DNA of 64,000 nucleotides from Erpobdella octoculata (lineage: Eukaryota; Annelida; Clitellata; Hirudinida; Erpobdellidae): the NCBI GenBank assembly GCA_963978895.1, contig OZ022242.1:13925907-13989906 (forward strand), given 5' to 3'. Positions 1-25,076 of this stretch are shown in pieces. The translations under genes were made by a program, and so were the position numbers. Every line of letters begins with the position of its first letter. Position 1 is the stretch's first letter. The notes under the pieces were generated by a model. The model ran no database searches and was not told the DNA's origin. It saw nothing but the letters and a program-made list of their open reading frames with translations.

Positions 1-240
1 CTTTCTCCCTCTTCTTCCCTCGTCCCTCCCTCCCTCCCTCCGTCCTTCCCTCTCTCTTTCTCTCTATCTTTCTTCTTCTCCTCTTTCACTCATATTCTTT
101 TTTATTCGTTCGTCTTCTTCCTTCGCATCCTTCTTCTCACTCAGCCATCATAGCTGTTCCATCATCTACTTTCATCGCGCAATATAAGTAGTTTTTTTAA
201 ATTTTTCCATTTTTCAGCTCTAATTTAATTATTTCCTTTT
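1..240. repeat. Pyrimidine-rich low-complexity tract
   Basis: The + strand is mostly C and T, with imperfect CTTT, CCCT and TTCTTC runs. No open frame, splice signal or RNA fold was recognised. It looks like decayed simple sequence. Confidence 0.7.
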
Positions 241-271
241 TTTGAAGCAACTTCCTTACATTAGCTTGGTT

Positions 272-1405
<1,134 letters not shown>

Positions 1406-1711
1406 TCACAAAATCTGCTATCGTTAATTTCACCAACTTTCTGATATCGTAGCGAGCTGAAATTTAGCACACAGTCCTAAGTCGGAAAACAGCAGCTGCT
1501 ATTAAATTTTGAGCTTAACCCCAATGCGTTCGACTTGCCATGTATGACAAAACTCAATTTTGGTTTGTGTTAGCGAGCTGAAATAAGGTATCTATCTACT
1601 TAGGTTTGGATAGTGATTTGAACAGGATTGGTTTATCACAACAGTCTGAACTGATGTAGTTAGTTTACTCTGGTTCGCAGCGACTTAAAATTTCCTATGT
1701 TCCGATCACTA

Positions 1712-1749
<38 letters not shown>

Positions 1750-1831
1750 GCCCATGTCTGTGTAAGACGTTTTTGTGTGACGCTCTGCTATCTATGGTAA
1801 ATTAATTTATATATATTATGATAAATAATTA

Positions 1832-1884
<53 letters not shown>

Positions 1885-2393
1885 ATTAAATAACCTGAAA
1901 AATTTTTACCTTATGTAAAATAAATTCAAAATATAAAAAATTATTAATATTTTTGAATATGTCCTTTCTTCTTTCATTTGTTTTGGAGTGCATACGAACG
2001 ATAAAACAACTTCTATCGATTTCACTTAATCAATCAATCAAATAAACTTATAAAGCGCCTTCTCTTAAATTCAAAAGCGCTTACTCTCCAATAAATTCGC
2101 TAAATAAAAATGTTCACTTATATCGCTTTCTAAAAACTTACTCCATCGCTGAGCTCTTTCAGCGGTATCGTTATAACTATTACACCGGCAGTAGGCGCCG
2201 GTAGCTGGGGCAATAAACGGTAAAAGTGCTACTGTACCGGCAGTTTTGCCAAAACAATTGATCTTTCTATTAATATTTATTAAATATATGAATAATGAAA
2301 TAGTTATAAAAAATTATTTGTACATAAAAAAGATGCCTATAATTTTAAACTAAATTCAGGCGGTTATACACCATGCAGTCACCAACGTTACAG

Positions 2394-2399
<6 letters not shown>
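1406..2399. other. Intergenic, no gene seen
   Basis: Two short TA arrays (about 1718-1746 and 1834-1880) and a small GC-rich patch near 2185-2250 with ACCGGCAG repeats of opposite sense, perhaps the end of a decayed element. No credible coding frame. Confidence 0.6.

Positions 2400-2475
<76 letters not shown>
2400..2475. repeat. (GA)n microsatellite
   Basis: GA dinucleotide array with a single interruption near 2438. The Ser-Leu frame on the minus strand is a translation of it. Confidence 0.95.
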
Positions 2476-2478
<3 letters not shown>

Positions 2479-2955
2479 TTTAACGTTACCAATTTGTAAC
2501 CGGCTAAATAAACGGGCGCCACGGGCGTCCAAGAACAACCTACTAGTCTCTATAATATTAGCTGAATCGCTCTTAGCCTATTTATGCATTAGAAATGTTG
2601 TAGGCAATCTGCGCCATTTTATCCGTTGCAGCTTTTTAACATGAAAAGAAATTTGAATAAATCTTAGCATCTGTAAAATTTGCATATAATGTGGAAGGAG
2701 GGTGGATAACAAAAATAAATACTTAAAAGCAGCGAAATAGGGGGAAGCGAAATAGGGGGAAGTCGGTGGGCTGCAAAAATCGCAATCTAAATCCCAGTCG
2801 CCTAACCTAACATTCTGTTTTCGACAATTTCTTTGAAACGAGTGCCAAAAAATTGAAAATAGAGTAAAAGAAAAATATTCTAAAAAAAGAAGCAGCTTCT
2901 TGAAAGAAACTTTGTATTGTCAAAAGAAAGAAAATTGTAAAAAACCTGCCAAAAA

Positions 2956-3153
2956 GTAGAAAATAACTTCTGATCACACCTTTTATATTGACAGGAAAAT
3001 TGCGTATGGATTGTTTTTAAAAATGACCAATTATGATGAGGGAAAGAATAAATTTTCTCCATCATATATCACACATGTACATGTATCACACAAAACATTC
3101 CTGAAGTAACTTTCCTGTCAATATAAAGGGTGTGATCAGAAGTTATTTTCTAC
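2956..3153. repeat. Inverted repeat, 43-bp arms
   Basis: Arm 2956-2998 and arm 3111-3153 are reverse complements with one mismatch in 43 positions, separated by about 112 bp. Transcribed RNA would fold into a long hairpin. No coding potential and no typical transposon end was recognised. It may be a foldback element. Confidence 0.8.
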
Positions 3154-3719
3154 ACTTTTGTTTTAGCAATTGTTTATATGTATAATATGCAAACAATTTT
3201 CTAGTGAAATTTACTATTTCTGGTTATTGGAACCAGACTATATCACGTGACTATGTATATGTATAATTTTTAAGTGTATCCGTGGTTATGTGGCTGTGTA
3301 TTTCTAAATATTTGTGTTTGTGGCGTGGTTCTGAGATTATGGTGGTGTGGTGTGCAGGGGATTATGCGTCTGATCTCTTGGTTGTATGTATGCATGTACC
3401 ACCTATTTGAAGTAGAGGTTGTGATTTTTGTAGTTTTGAGCCGTTCAAAGGAATTCTGGAAACATTTTTTCAGAATTTAGCAATTCATTTTTGTCTGTTT
3501 GTTTTTCAATGTGGCCTTGAGGTTTTTTGATTTACATAATTTTACATTTTTAATTCGGCAGCTTTTAATTTTTTTTAATCAGTTTTTGTTAATACAAGTC
3601 TATAAAATAGAAGAAAACTACCACAGTTATCTAAATACTTGAAATTTAAAATATGTGAGGATGGAACATATAAGAAACCAGGATGTCATTTCAGAAAAAA
3701 AATGAGAGCAACCTTTTTT

Positions 3720-4045
3720 AAAAATGTTTGAAACTTTCATTACATTTCTTCTCCCAAAAAAGCTGATGACCGGGGAAAGAGGGGATAGTCAGAAATACTT
3801 TTTCAAAAAAGTTTATAAAATGCTTTAGGGTGCCCACTAAAACATAACAAGGGGCTCACTTCGCCGTCATAGGGGGCCCACCTCACCATAAAAGGGTCTA
3901 ACTTAAAAGCTTCCACTTTACATTTCTATGGGCGTTTTGGGGTCCCAGTTCTACTTTTTGGGGCCCAAAACTACGTCAGATGACCCACTCAAAAGTCAGG
4001 AGGGGCAATGGCCTCTCTGTCTCCTTAAAATGACGTCTTTGTTAA
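3720..4045. repeat. Dispersed repeat fragment
   Basis: The block around GCTGATGACCGGGGAAAG and GGATAGTCAGAAATAC recurs in shortened form near 8850-8930, 14330-14370, 21970-22010 and 49600-49630. The downstream GGGGCCCA and ACGTCAGATGACCC parts recur near 63470-63530. It behaves like a family of non-coding mobile repeats. Boundaries are not resolved. Confidence 0.45.
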
Positions 4046-4504
4046 GAAACTTTCAAATCAATATGGAAACAACAAAGTTTTTTATTTTAATTTTTTGATT
4101 AGATAGTTAAATATTAAATAAAGAATGAACTAAAAACAACGGTTTAGTTTTTCGAAGAAAATTTGTAATTTTTTGGATTAATTGAAATTTTAATTACTTT
4201 TATATTTTATTTTATTTACATTTGATAGCATGCATTGTCATTGACAACAATTATTTACACCAAAATATCAGCTCGATCGTATAACGGGAAGTGGGTTAAC
4301 TTCCACTTCCACATTTTGAGTTGCTTACGCATACATATATAGGTACACGGCGAAGTTAATATAAAGGATTTAGAAATGAATGTTGGTTTGTTGGTAATAG
4401 TTGGTATCTAATCTATTGGCTATTGGCACTAAATTAAAAAACCTGAAATGATTTTTTCTTAATTTGGAAAACTTGAGAAGCATGGTCAGAGGGTTGTAAG
4501 TAAG

Positions 4505-4507
<3 letters not shown>

Positions 4508-4548
<41 letters not shown>
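4508..4548. repeat. (TA)n(TG)n compound microsatellite
   Basis: TA repeat running directly into a TG repeat. Confidence 0.95.
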
Positions 4549-4625
4549 ATAATATTTGTCCACGTGTGGCTAGCTTACCACAAGTATTTGATTTCAGTTT
4601 ATGCCTCTTAATTCCATACTTGCAA

Positions 4626-4643
4626 TGATTGTGATAGTGATGG

Positions 4644-4692
<49 letters not shown>

Positions 4693-4790
4693 GGTGGTGG
4701 TGATGGTGATGGTGATGATAATGGTGATGGTAATGACGATGATGGTGGTGGTTGTGGTAGTAATGATGACAATGATAATGTGATGATGGC
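4626..4790. repeat. (TGR)n trinucleotide microsatellite
   Basis: Imperfect TGA and TGG triplets. The Met/Val frame on one strand and the Ser/Pro frame on the other are repeat translations. Confidence 0.95.
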
Positions 4791-5033
4791 GGTAGTACCT
4801 AATGAAGATGGTCCCATTGCCGAAGTCACGTCATTCATTCATTTTAGGATTTTCGTGCATTCACGCAAGTGAGCGATAAATGGGAGTTTCATTTTTTTTG
4901 TTGATTCTTGGCTCCTCCTAATAGATTAGACGGGTGGTTTATTTGTTTTTTGCTAAAAGTCTCGCAGAGTCATTAGGCTCTATCGGTCTCGTCTGTATTA
5001 TTTTCACATTGTTATCAACATAACACATAAATG

Positions 5034-6015
5034 TAATATAATATAATATAATATAATATAATATAATATAATATAATATAATATAATATAATATAATATA
5101 ATATAATATAATATAATATAATATAATATAATATAATATAATATAATATAATATAATATAATATAATATAATATAATATAATATAATATAATATAATATA
5201 ATATAATATAATATAATATAATATAATATAATATAATATAATATAATATAATATAATATAATATAATATAATATAATATAATATAATATAATATAATATA
5301 ATATAATATAATATAATATAATATAATATAATATAATATAATATAATATAATATAATATAATATAATATAATATAATATAATATAATATAATATAATATA
5401 ATATAATATAATATAATATAATATAATATAATATAATATAATATAATATAATATAATATAATATAATATAATATAATATAATATAATATAATATAATATA
5501 ATATAATATAATATAATATAATATAATATAATATAATATAATATAATATAATATAATATAATATAATATAATATAATATAATATAATATAATATAATATA
5601 ATATAATATAATATAATATAATATAATATAATATAATATAATATAATATAATATAATATAATATAATATAATATAATATAATATAATATAATATAATATA
5701 ATATAATATAATATAATATAATATAATATAATATAATATAATATAATATAATATAATATAATATAATATAATATAATATAATATAATATAATATAATATA
5801 ATATAATATAATATAATATAATATAATATAATATAATATAATATAATATAATATAATATAATATAATATAATATAATATAATATAATATAATATAATATA
5901 ATATAATATAATATAATATAATATAATATAATATAATATAATATAATATAATATAATATAATATAATATAATATAATATAATATAATATAATATAATATA
6001 ATATAATATAATATA
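5034..6015. repeat. Perfect (AATAT)n array, about 196 copies
   Basis: A 982-bp pentanucleotide array with no interruption visible. It produces a 341-codon minus-strand frame that is not a gene. Unit homogeneity suggests recent expansion or active slippage. The assembled length may differ from the true length. Confidence 0.98.
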
Positions 6016-8465
6016 GTTTGTTGGATTTTAGCATCAGCATCAGTAGCAGTAGATCATCTTCACATTACTAAGATAACTTAAAAGAGGGGGGCTGGGGAAT
6101 AGAAAAAAAATTATTAGCTTATTTATTTAGATTAGTTGATATTGATAAACTTAGTATTTTTCATACATTTTGAATTATATCTACTAAGTTATATCTTATA
6201 TCTCTGCTAATATTTTTTAATCGTTTAGACACCCTTTGTTACATTCATAATTTAAACGTTTTTTTGTCTGCGTTCAAAATTAAATAAAAGTTAATATTTT
6301 TGTATACTGTTTTTTAATTAATATGATGTTTTACATGAAAATACAAGATACTAGTGTATATTGGTTGGTATGGTCATTTAAGTTTGAAGATTCTATAGGT
6401 TGAATTAAAGAAATCTTCGCTCCCTCAAGATTTCGCTGAATCGCTTAAATTCAATTAAATTAATTATACAATTACTTATCTAATTAAAATATATAAAATA
6501 AATTAACAGGTAAATAAATAAGAATTGTAATTGACCGAGATAATATTGACTGACTGACTGTTTCTCTCCACAAACACGAACATGTCATCATAAAATCATT
6601 TACTTAAGAAACCAGTCCTTTCCTGATCTGACCTAAATTAAGTCAACTAAGCCAATCAGAAAGCCCAAACGATAACGTCCAATCCCTAGGGTGACATCAA
6701 TCCAGACGTCCAATTGCTAGATCTAATCCTGCTCAGTACCCGCCCTAGTCTTTTCTCATTGGACGATTTAAAACTCAACTGACAGCCATCCGGCTGCTGA
6801 GACAGATCGGCGCGACGACTTCGGACAAGGAGAAAGAGAGAGGGAGAAGCAAAAGAACACAAAAAGAAATGGAAAGACACGACAAAATAGAAGTAAAATA
6901 ACAGAGAAAGACAGAAAGAGTTGTAGAGATGGTGACGCTCGCCTAGAGAGGACGGAACTAAGAGTTTATCAAGGAATTTTGATAATAAAAAATGACGAAA
7001 GATCGTTTCCTCTTAATCCCCTGCTGATCGGTTGCTCGTCTTGGCTTTCCATATCGCATTGTGGTAATAATTGGTCTACCTGTCGGCCAGGTTCGTTGGA
7101 GCGAAAATTTAATTATTTGTTTATACTACGACGAAGAAAAGTGTACAAATTCAGCGAGATTAGAAGACAAAATTGTGGAAAATTGTTTGTTCTGGTTTAA
7201 TACATTTTGTATTATTGTTATTATTATTATTATCATTATTATCATTATTATAATTGATATTTTTAAAGTTTTCAACGTCGTGGTTTTAACCAACTAAAAA
7301 GGACCAAGCAGAATTTGTTTTGAAAAGTTTTAACCGGAAAAGGAATTTTCGATTAAAATAAAGTTAGTTTCGATTTTTGATTTTTTAAAAAGAAAAATCT
7401 AATGTTCAGTTAAAGTTGTAATATGTTTAATTTTTTTTTGAATTAGGAAGATTTGTTTTGAGCCAATTTTTATGCCTAACTTTTATAGGTTCGTAAAGAA
7501 ATTATACTTTCCGCAAATGACCATTGCGAATTTGCAGATATCTAAAGTAATTTTTATAATATGAATACCATTGTACCTATATATTATAAGGATTATAATA
7601 TATAAACCTATAAGGTCTACAATGGTTGATTTTTTATATGTATTGGATTAAGTGTTTCGAATTAACAAAGACTGTTATTATTAAAGATCGCTTAAACTGT
7701 TTAATGTAGTTAATACACTAAAACCATATAAATAAATTTCTAATAAGGTGTGTAGTTCCTATAAATAAACATGTTCACTTTAAGTTTTAAACTTACACGC
7801 CAATAATGGAATAGGGGGAATTATTAATAGAAATTGAATTCTCCCGGCATGCAGTATGTATAGAAATAGGGAGGAGTAAGGCCAGAGTCAATACTCCATC
7901 AATCAGCATTAACGTCTTCTATGGTCCGTGCCAACTCCTGTAAGACGTACCTTTATTTTTTCATTTCTTCTTCTTCTTATTGCGTTTGTCCATCTCTGCT
8001 TCTTTGTATTCATTAAAATATCTTTCGATTTGTCTATCTGCATTTCAATATTTCTTAATTGTTCTATTTCCATTTGTTATATTCTTATTGCGTTGTACTT
8101 TTTTGTTTCATCTGTTCCTTTGTCTGTCTGTCTGCCTCTCTCATGTCTTCTGAATCTCATTTGATTTATACTTTCTGAAGTTCTTTGACATTTTTCATAT
8201 GTTTACAATAATTCCACTTTTCCTCAAAACATTAACTTGCTGGTGAACCCAGCTGTGATGTTTGAACTTGTGTGACGTGAACAAAAAACAAGAAAAAAAG
8301 TTTGTGTTGTTTGCTTAAGCGAACCAATCAGAATTCTAAATGATCGACTGGACATAATTTTATAACTGAAAAAATACTGAACAAAAATTGGCCACACTTG
8401 ATCAAACACCGCAGACTGCTCCTGAGTCTTTAAAGGTCTGACTGAGTCCAAGAAAAAATTATAAA
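6016..8465. other. Intergenic, no gene seen
   Basis: AT-rich sequence with an imperfect TTA run near 7203-7250 and a GA-rich patch near 6820-6920. Only short, low-complexity open frames with no recognisable domain. A non-coding upstream exon of the GATA gene cannot be excluded. Confidence 0.5.
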
Positions 8466-8652
8466 TGAGCGAGCAACTGCTGCCGCTGCAATTGCTGCAG
8501 CTGCAACTGCTGCCGCTGCAATTGCTGCCGCTACAACTGCTGCTGCTGCAATTGCTGCCGCTACAACTGCTGCTGCTGCAACTGCTGCCGCTGCAACTGC
8601 TGCTGCTGCAACTGCTGCTGCTGCAACTGCTGCTGCAACTGCAACTGCTGCT
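8466..8652. repeat. CTG/CAA-rich 15-bp minisatellite
   Basis: Tandem units of about 15 bp of the form CAACTGCTGCTGCTG, with CCG and ATT variants. Translations give Leu-Gln or Ala-Val runs. No flanking coding sequence supports a real protein. Confidence 0.85.
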
Positions 8653-10017
8653 ATAAGTACCTTAGATTGATAAATCATTAATAATTATAACTCACTATAT
8701 TTTCGGCTACATTACATAATCTAACATTTGAGATTTTTTTTTACAATAGTAACAATAGTATCCATAACCAAAACCCACGCAAAACAAACCCAATAATTTT
8801 CAAAATTTTATCCTAATAATACTAAACTTTTTCGTACTAAAATAGCTGACGACGGTAAAGAGTGGAGAAATCGTAGTTTATTTTTTCTTCCTGAATTAGA
8901 TGATGACGGGGGAGATAATCATAGGGTGTTTTTCCAAAAATGTACAGAAGACTTCTCAATTTGTCTACTTTTTTCTAAATTGAATACAAAATGAATTTTT
9001 TGCAATTTTTATATTTATCATTGCCCAACCCATTTTTTACTCAAAATGACATCTCTGGGCTACTTAAGTCAAATAGGAAAAACTTCAAAATCAAACAGGA
9101 CCCATTTCAAATTTATGTTTAATGGCCTCCCTGTGCCCCCAAACGACATGCCTGCAAAAGGTGTACCTAAACAACTATCTGAATTTGAAAAAAACTGTAT
9201 GTTGTTAACCTTATTGATCAAAATAATTTAGGAGTATTAATGTCTGTTGTATTTTTATGTTTGACTTTTATACTAAAGTTAGATTAAATATTAACACTAT
9301 ACATTCTATAAGCAGAAAAGTTTAAATTAAATTATATAGAAGAGCAGCTATTACACGTTAGATAAAATATTAAAAAAAGAAAATAGGGGCCCCTAGTCTG
9401 GGGTGTTTCGGAGGAAAGGAAAAATCAGATTAGGAGGGAAGGGGGGAATGAGCCGGGCTGCCTGGGTGGGATAGAAGCCCTTTTTTATTGGCAAAAAATT
9501 TAAATACCTCAATCGATTTGATTGATATTTGATGTTTTTGAGAATGAGCATGGTCAGTGGTCAATGAGGCATTTGAGTGTTAAATTTGCAAAAAAATCTG
9601 CTTACTGGTTGGCGTTTTCTGGCCAAAACCCAAGCAACGCGGTATATCCCAGCTAGTTTTTATTTAAAATTTCTCAGGAATCAAGTATATTGTATTGTTT
9701 ATTTTTATAGAGTTAAACATCATTGCACTCAACATTTCGAGTAACTGGGAAGCTATAAAAAACATTATTAGGTTTGCTGTTTCTATTTGAATTTCCTCGA
9801 AAACTTTGAAAGTCACCGGCAGAAAAAATACAATTGAAATTCTAAATAATTTGAAGTTATAAATAAATTGAAGTTATAAATAATTTGAAGTTATAAATAA
9901 TTTGAAATTATAAATAATTTAAACTTACCATCTTGCGGGTTTCAACTTTATTTATAGAAAAAAAGATGAATGATGATGATGATTAGCTGATTGTGTTGGA
10001 ATATATTTGTGGGTTAT
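8653..10017. other. Intergenic with dispersed repeat pieces
   Basis: Carries a copy of the GATGACGGGGGAGATAATC repeat near 8850-8930, a G-rich block at about 9385-9475, and five imperfect copies of an 18-bp AAGTTATAAATAATTTG-like unit at about 9845-9927. The frame at 9046-9231 resembles nothing I know. Confidence 0.5.
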
Positions 10018-10241
10018 TAATACTTTTAATACTTATTAATACTTATTAATACTTATTATTACTTATTATTACTTATTAATACTTATTAATACTTATTAAT
10101 ACTTATTAATACTTATTAATACTTATTAATACTTATTAATACTTATTAATGCTTATTAATACTTATTAATACTTATTAATACTTATTAATACTTATTAAT
10201 ACTTATTAATACTTATTAATACTTATTAATACTTATTAATA
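10018..10241. repeat. 10-bp minisatellite (ATTAATACTT)n
   Basis: About 22 copies of a 10-bp unit, nearly perfect, with slight variants in the first few copies. Confidence 0.95.
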
Positions 10242-10718
10242 CAACTAAAAAACAAACAAGTGAACAATATAAAATAAGTTTTTTAAACCAAATGCTTTTA
10301 TGTTATAAAAACTCAAAATTTAATAATATTTTTTTTTAATTTTTGTTAAAAATTTTTTTGTTGTTGCAAATCTAATTATTCAAGCTTGCATTTTCATCAA
10401 ACATAAGCACGTATACAAAATTTGAAAAAAAATATATAATCCAAAAATGACTCCAACATTGATTGGAAAAAATAAAAACAAAAATTATAAATTAATTAAA
10501 GCATTTATAAAAACTAAGTTTATGCTAAACTGAACAACTTTTCAAAAGCCAACTCATGAGAAAATTAAACGTCTTACAGTGCTTATTTAATCTGGAGCAT
10601 TCATATTTTCTGACAATTTTTCTCATTAAAGTGCTATATGTGCAAAATGATTGTGTGTCTCAATGTTTCTCGGATGTAAGACAGTGTCACTTCCGTGCGT
10701 CTCAAGATCACGTATGTG

Positions 10719-10788
10719 AGCACGTGTGACGTCACAGACGATTTATCTTGTGTCATATTCAGGATCTTCGAAGGGGCTGACGTCATCG
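10719..10788. promoter_or_regulatory. Paired CRE palindromes with an E-box
   Basis: Two perfect TGACGTCA palindromes (10727-10734 and 10778-10785) lie 51 bp apart. A CACGTG E-box (10721-10726) abuts the first. The surrounding 120 bp is more GC-rich than its neighbours and lies about 0.8 kb upstream of the first recognised GATA exon. CREB/ATF-type factors bind this palindrome. Promoter or enhancer use here is inference. Confidence 0.4.
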
Positions 10789-11055
10789 AATCATTTTTTC
10801 GCTGCTCTTTCTTTCAATCCTGTCGGTCATTTTAATTGGATGGAGTGGCATCTTATGATTGCCTCACACGCCCGCACCACATCCACCTCTTAAAGTCCCG
10901 TACGCGTGTCGTCGCCTTCCTCGTCGGCGTCGTCATCAACATCACGTCAATGTCACCATCGTCGTCGTCATGTATATACTTTCTTCTTCGTCCCAGGCAT
11001 TTATTCTTTTATATTCATAAACATTCACTTTCGCTTTTCTTTTTTCCTGTGTCGT

Positions 11056-11214
11056 CAAAATCATCATCGTCGTCGTCGTCGTTCGTCGTCGTCGTCGTCG
11101 TCGTCATCATCGTCATCGCCATCGCCATCGCCATCGCCATCGCCATCGCCATCGCCGTCGCCGTCGCCGTCGCCGTCGTCGTCGTCGTCGTCGTCGTCGT
11201 CATCATCATCATCG

Positions 11215-11270
<56 letters not shown>

Positions 11271-11273
11271 GTA
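11056..11273. repeat. Compound (CGT)/(CATCGC)/(CAT) repeat
   Basis: Consecutive blocks of CGT, CATCGC, CGTCGC and CAT repeats. Each of the six frames gives a homopolymeric peptide, so the overlapping open frames are artefacts. Confidence 0.95.
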
Positions 11274-11539
11274 GTCATAGTGACCGCTCGACATGTCGTT
11301 AATTAGAAGCCGCAGGAAGTGACCAAATGATAATGATGTTTGTGCTGGGATGCTGGTGATGGGAGAGCAGTTCTAATGACAGCGACGTGTGAAAATAAGA
11401 ATTCTGTTATTTATTTGTAGTGATTTATGACCATCTTTTTGATCAAATTGAACACACCTGATTGGTTCAAATCACGCACTTTGCTATTTATTAACGGAGT
11501 TAAATTAATTTATTCGCTCCTTCGTTACTTCCAAACAGG

Positions 11540-11645
11540 ATGGAGAGTTACATCCACCCGTGGAGTTTTGGTCATCGCTGGCCATCTTTCCACAACGACA
11601 ATCAAACGTCCAATAGCGGCAGCAGCGACACGAGCGACTGGCGGC

Positions 11646-11662
<17 letters not shown>
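11540..11662 (+). other. 40-codon ORF overlapping the GATA start
   Basis: A good splice acceptor (pyrimidine tract, then CAG at 11536-11538) is followed within two bases by an ATG. The frame reads MESYIHPWSFGHRWPSFHND, then a Ser/Asn/Asp-rich stretch, and stops at 11660-11662. It overlaps the first in-frame ATG (11646) of the long GATA frame in another register. Composition looks protein-like. It could be the true N-terminus separated by an assembly or genomic indel, an upstream ORF limiting translation, or an alternative exon. The sequence alone cannot decide. Confidence 0.4.
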
Positions 11663-23904
<12,242 letters not shown>

Positions 23905-24320
23905 TGGATTGCTACTTTTTTGCAACAATCAAGTTTTCAAGCGTGGTCTGTGATCGTCCATTGCAGAAGGAAGCTTATGAACCGATCAAACCGACCAACA
24001 GTGAAGACCAGATGAACAATTATGATGATATGCCTTAAACAGCCAAACTGTTTTAGTTCGTTTGAGCCAACGAGTTGGTCATCTTTGTTTCTCAACTGAA
24101 AATAATTTATGTTTCATTATTTTTTTTTCGTACTGCCATATTGTATTCTTTATTTTTTAAACCTTAAGAAAATCGTGCGAAACTGACGCCAATGTCTTGT
24201 AACAACAGTTCATAAACCTGCCGACAAAGGCTGTATTGCTGTTATCTAAAACTTGCTTAAATATTTTTTAAATATGAATTTTGGTCAGGAACCATTTCGA
24301 TTGAATACACCGAAGATCTC

Positions 24321-24359
<39 letters not shown>

Positions 24360-25076
24360 AACTTTTTTCTCTCTTTCTTTTTCTTTCTCGATATGATCGT
24401 GTGTCCTAATTGTCCCATATACTGATCCCGCAAGGCTAACAATTGTTATAGCCTGTTATCAACAACGTGTGATATTGGAGCCTACCAAGTTATATTAATT
24501 AATGTTTTATAAAAGATATTGAATTATAAAAAATCCCCAAATTTTGACAATTTGACAAAACTTCCTTGAAAGTTCTTTTTTTTTATAAAATCACACCTGA
24601 CTTTAAAAAATTCTTCATTTGAAGATTACCTTAAATTTATGACCAAAATGGCTAGGCTGAAGCAGTGCTTTGGTTACCAGCTCACCCGAACCTCCGCATT
24701 GGTGGAGCTCAAACTTTAAGGGCTCCCAAATTTGTGGTAACAAATAACACCACATCTAGCAGACAGTGTGCTTTAACGGACATGAAGTAATAGTAATGTT
24801 CATAAAGAAGAGTTGGAAGGAGCTGAGAATACGCAGAAACAAGAATGTTTGAAATGACCTTTGAGATTATAGCTGAAGAGTCCTTAAACGGTGTTTACAC
24901 GAACTGTAACCGAACTACGAGTTAGCCTTTCTGGTTCTTAAGAAATAAAAGAACAAGACGACAATTAGCTATAAGTTCGGTCGCCGGCGTCAATAGGCTG
25001 ATTTTTAATAAGCCCTTGTAAGTAATTATATTTTTATAAACGTGGATCAAGTAGCAAGCGCTATAAAAAATTCGTT
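23905..25076. other. GATA 3' region and UGT upstream region
   Basis: Presumed GATA 3' UTR followed by intergenic DNA. A (CT)n microsatellite lies at 24317-24359. A TATAAAA motif at 25063 is only 14 bp from the next ATG, too close to be its TATA box unless translation starts further downstream. No other gene seen. Confidence 0.5.

Noticed and set aside
3274..3480. 68-codon Cys/Trp-rich frame
   Set aside because: Arises from GT-rich low-complexity sequence; no family pattern and no neighbours supporting a gene.
5015..6040. 341-codon minus-strand open frame
   Set aside because: Pure translation of the AATAT array; no complexity outside the repeat.
8430..8678. Ala-Val-rich and Leu-Gln-rich frames as possible structural proteins
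   Set aside because: Both follow a 15-bp minisatellite, and neither strand has credible flanking coding sequence.
10836..11306. Overlapping Ser/Asp/Ile-rich frames up to 156 codons
   Set aside because: They come from the CGT/CAT trinucleotide block and contain no domain.
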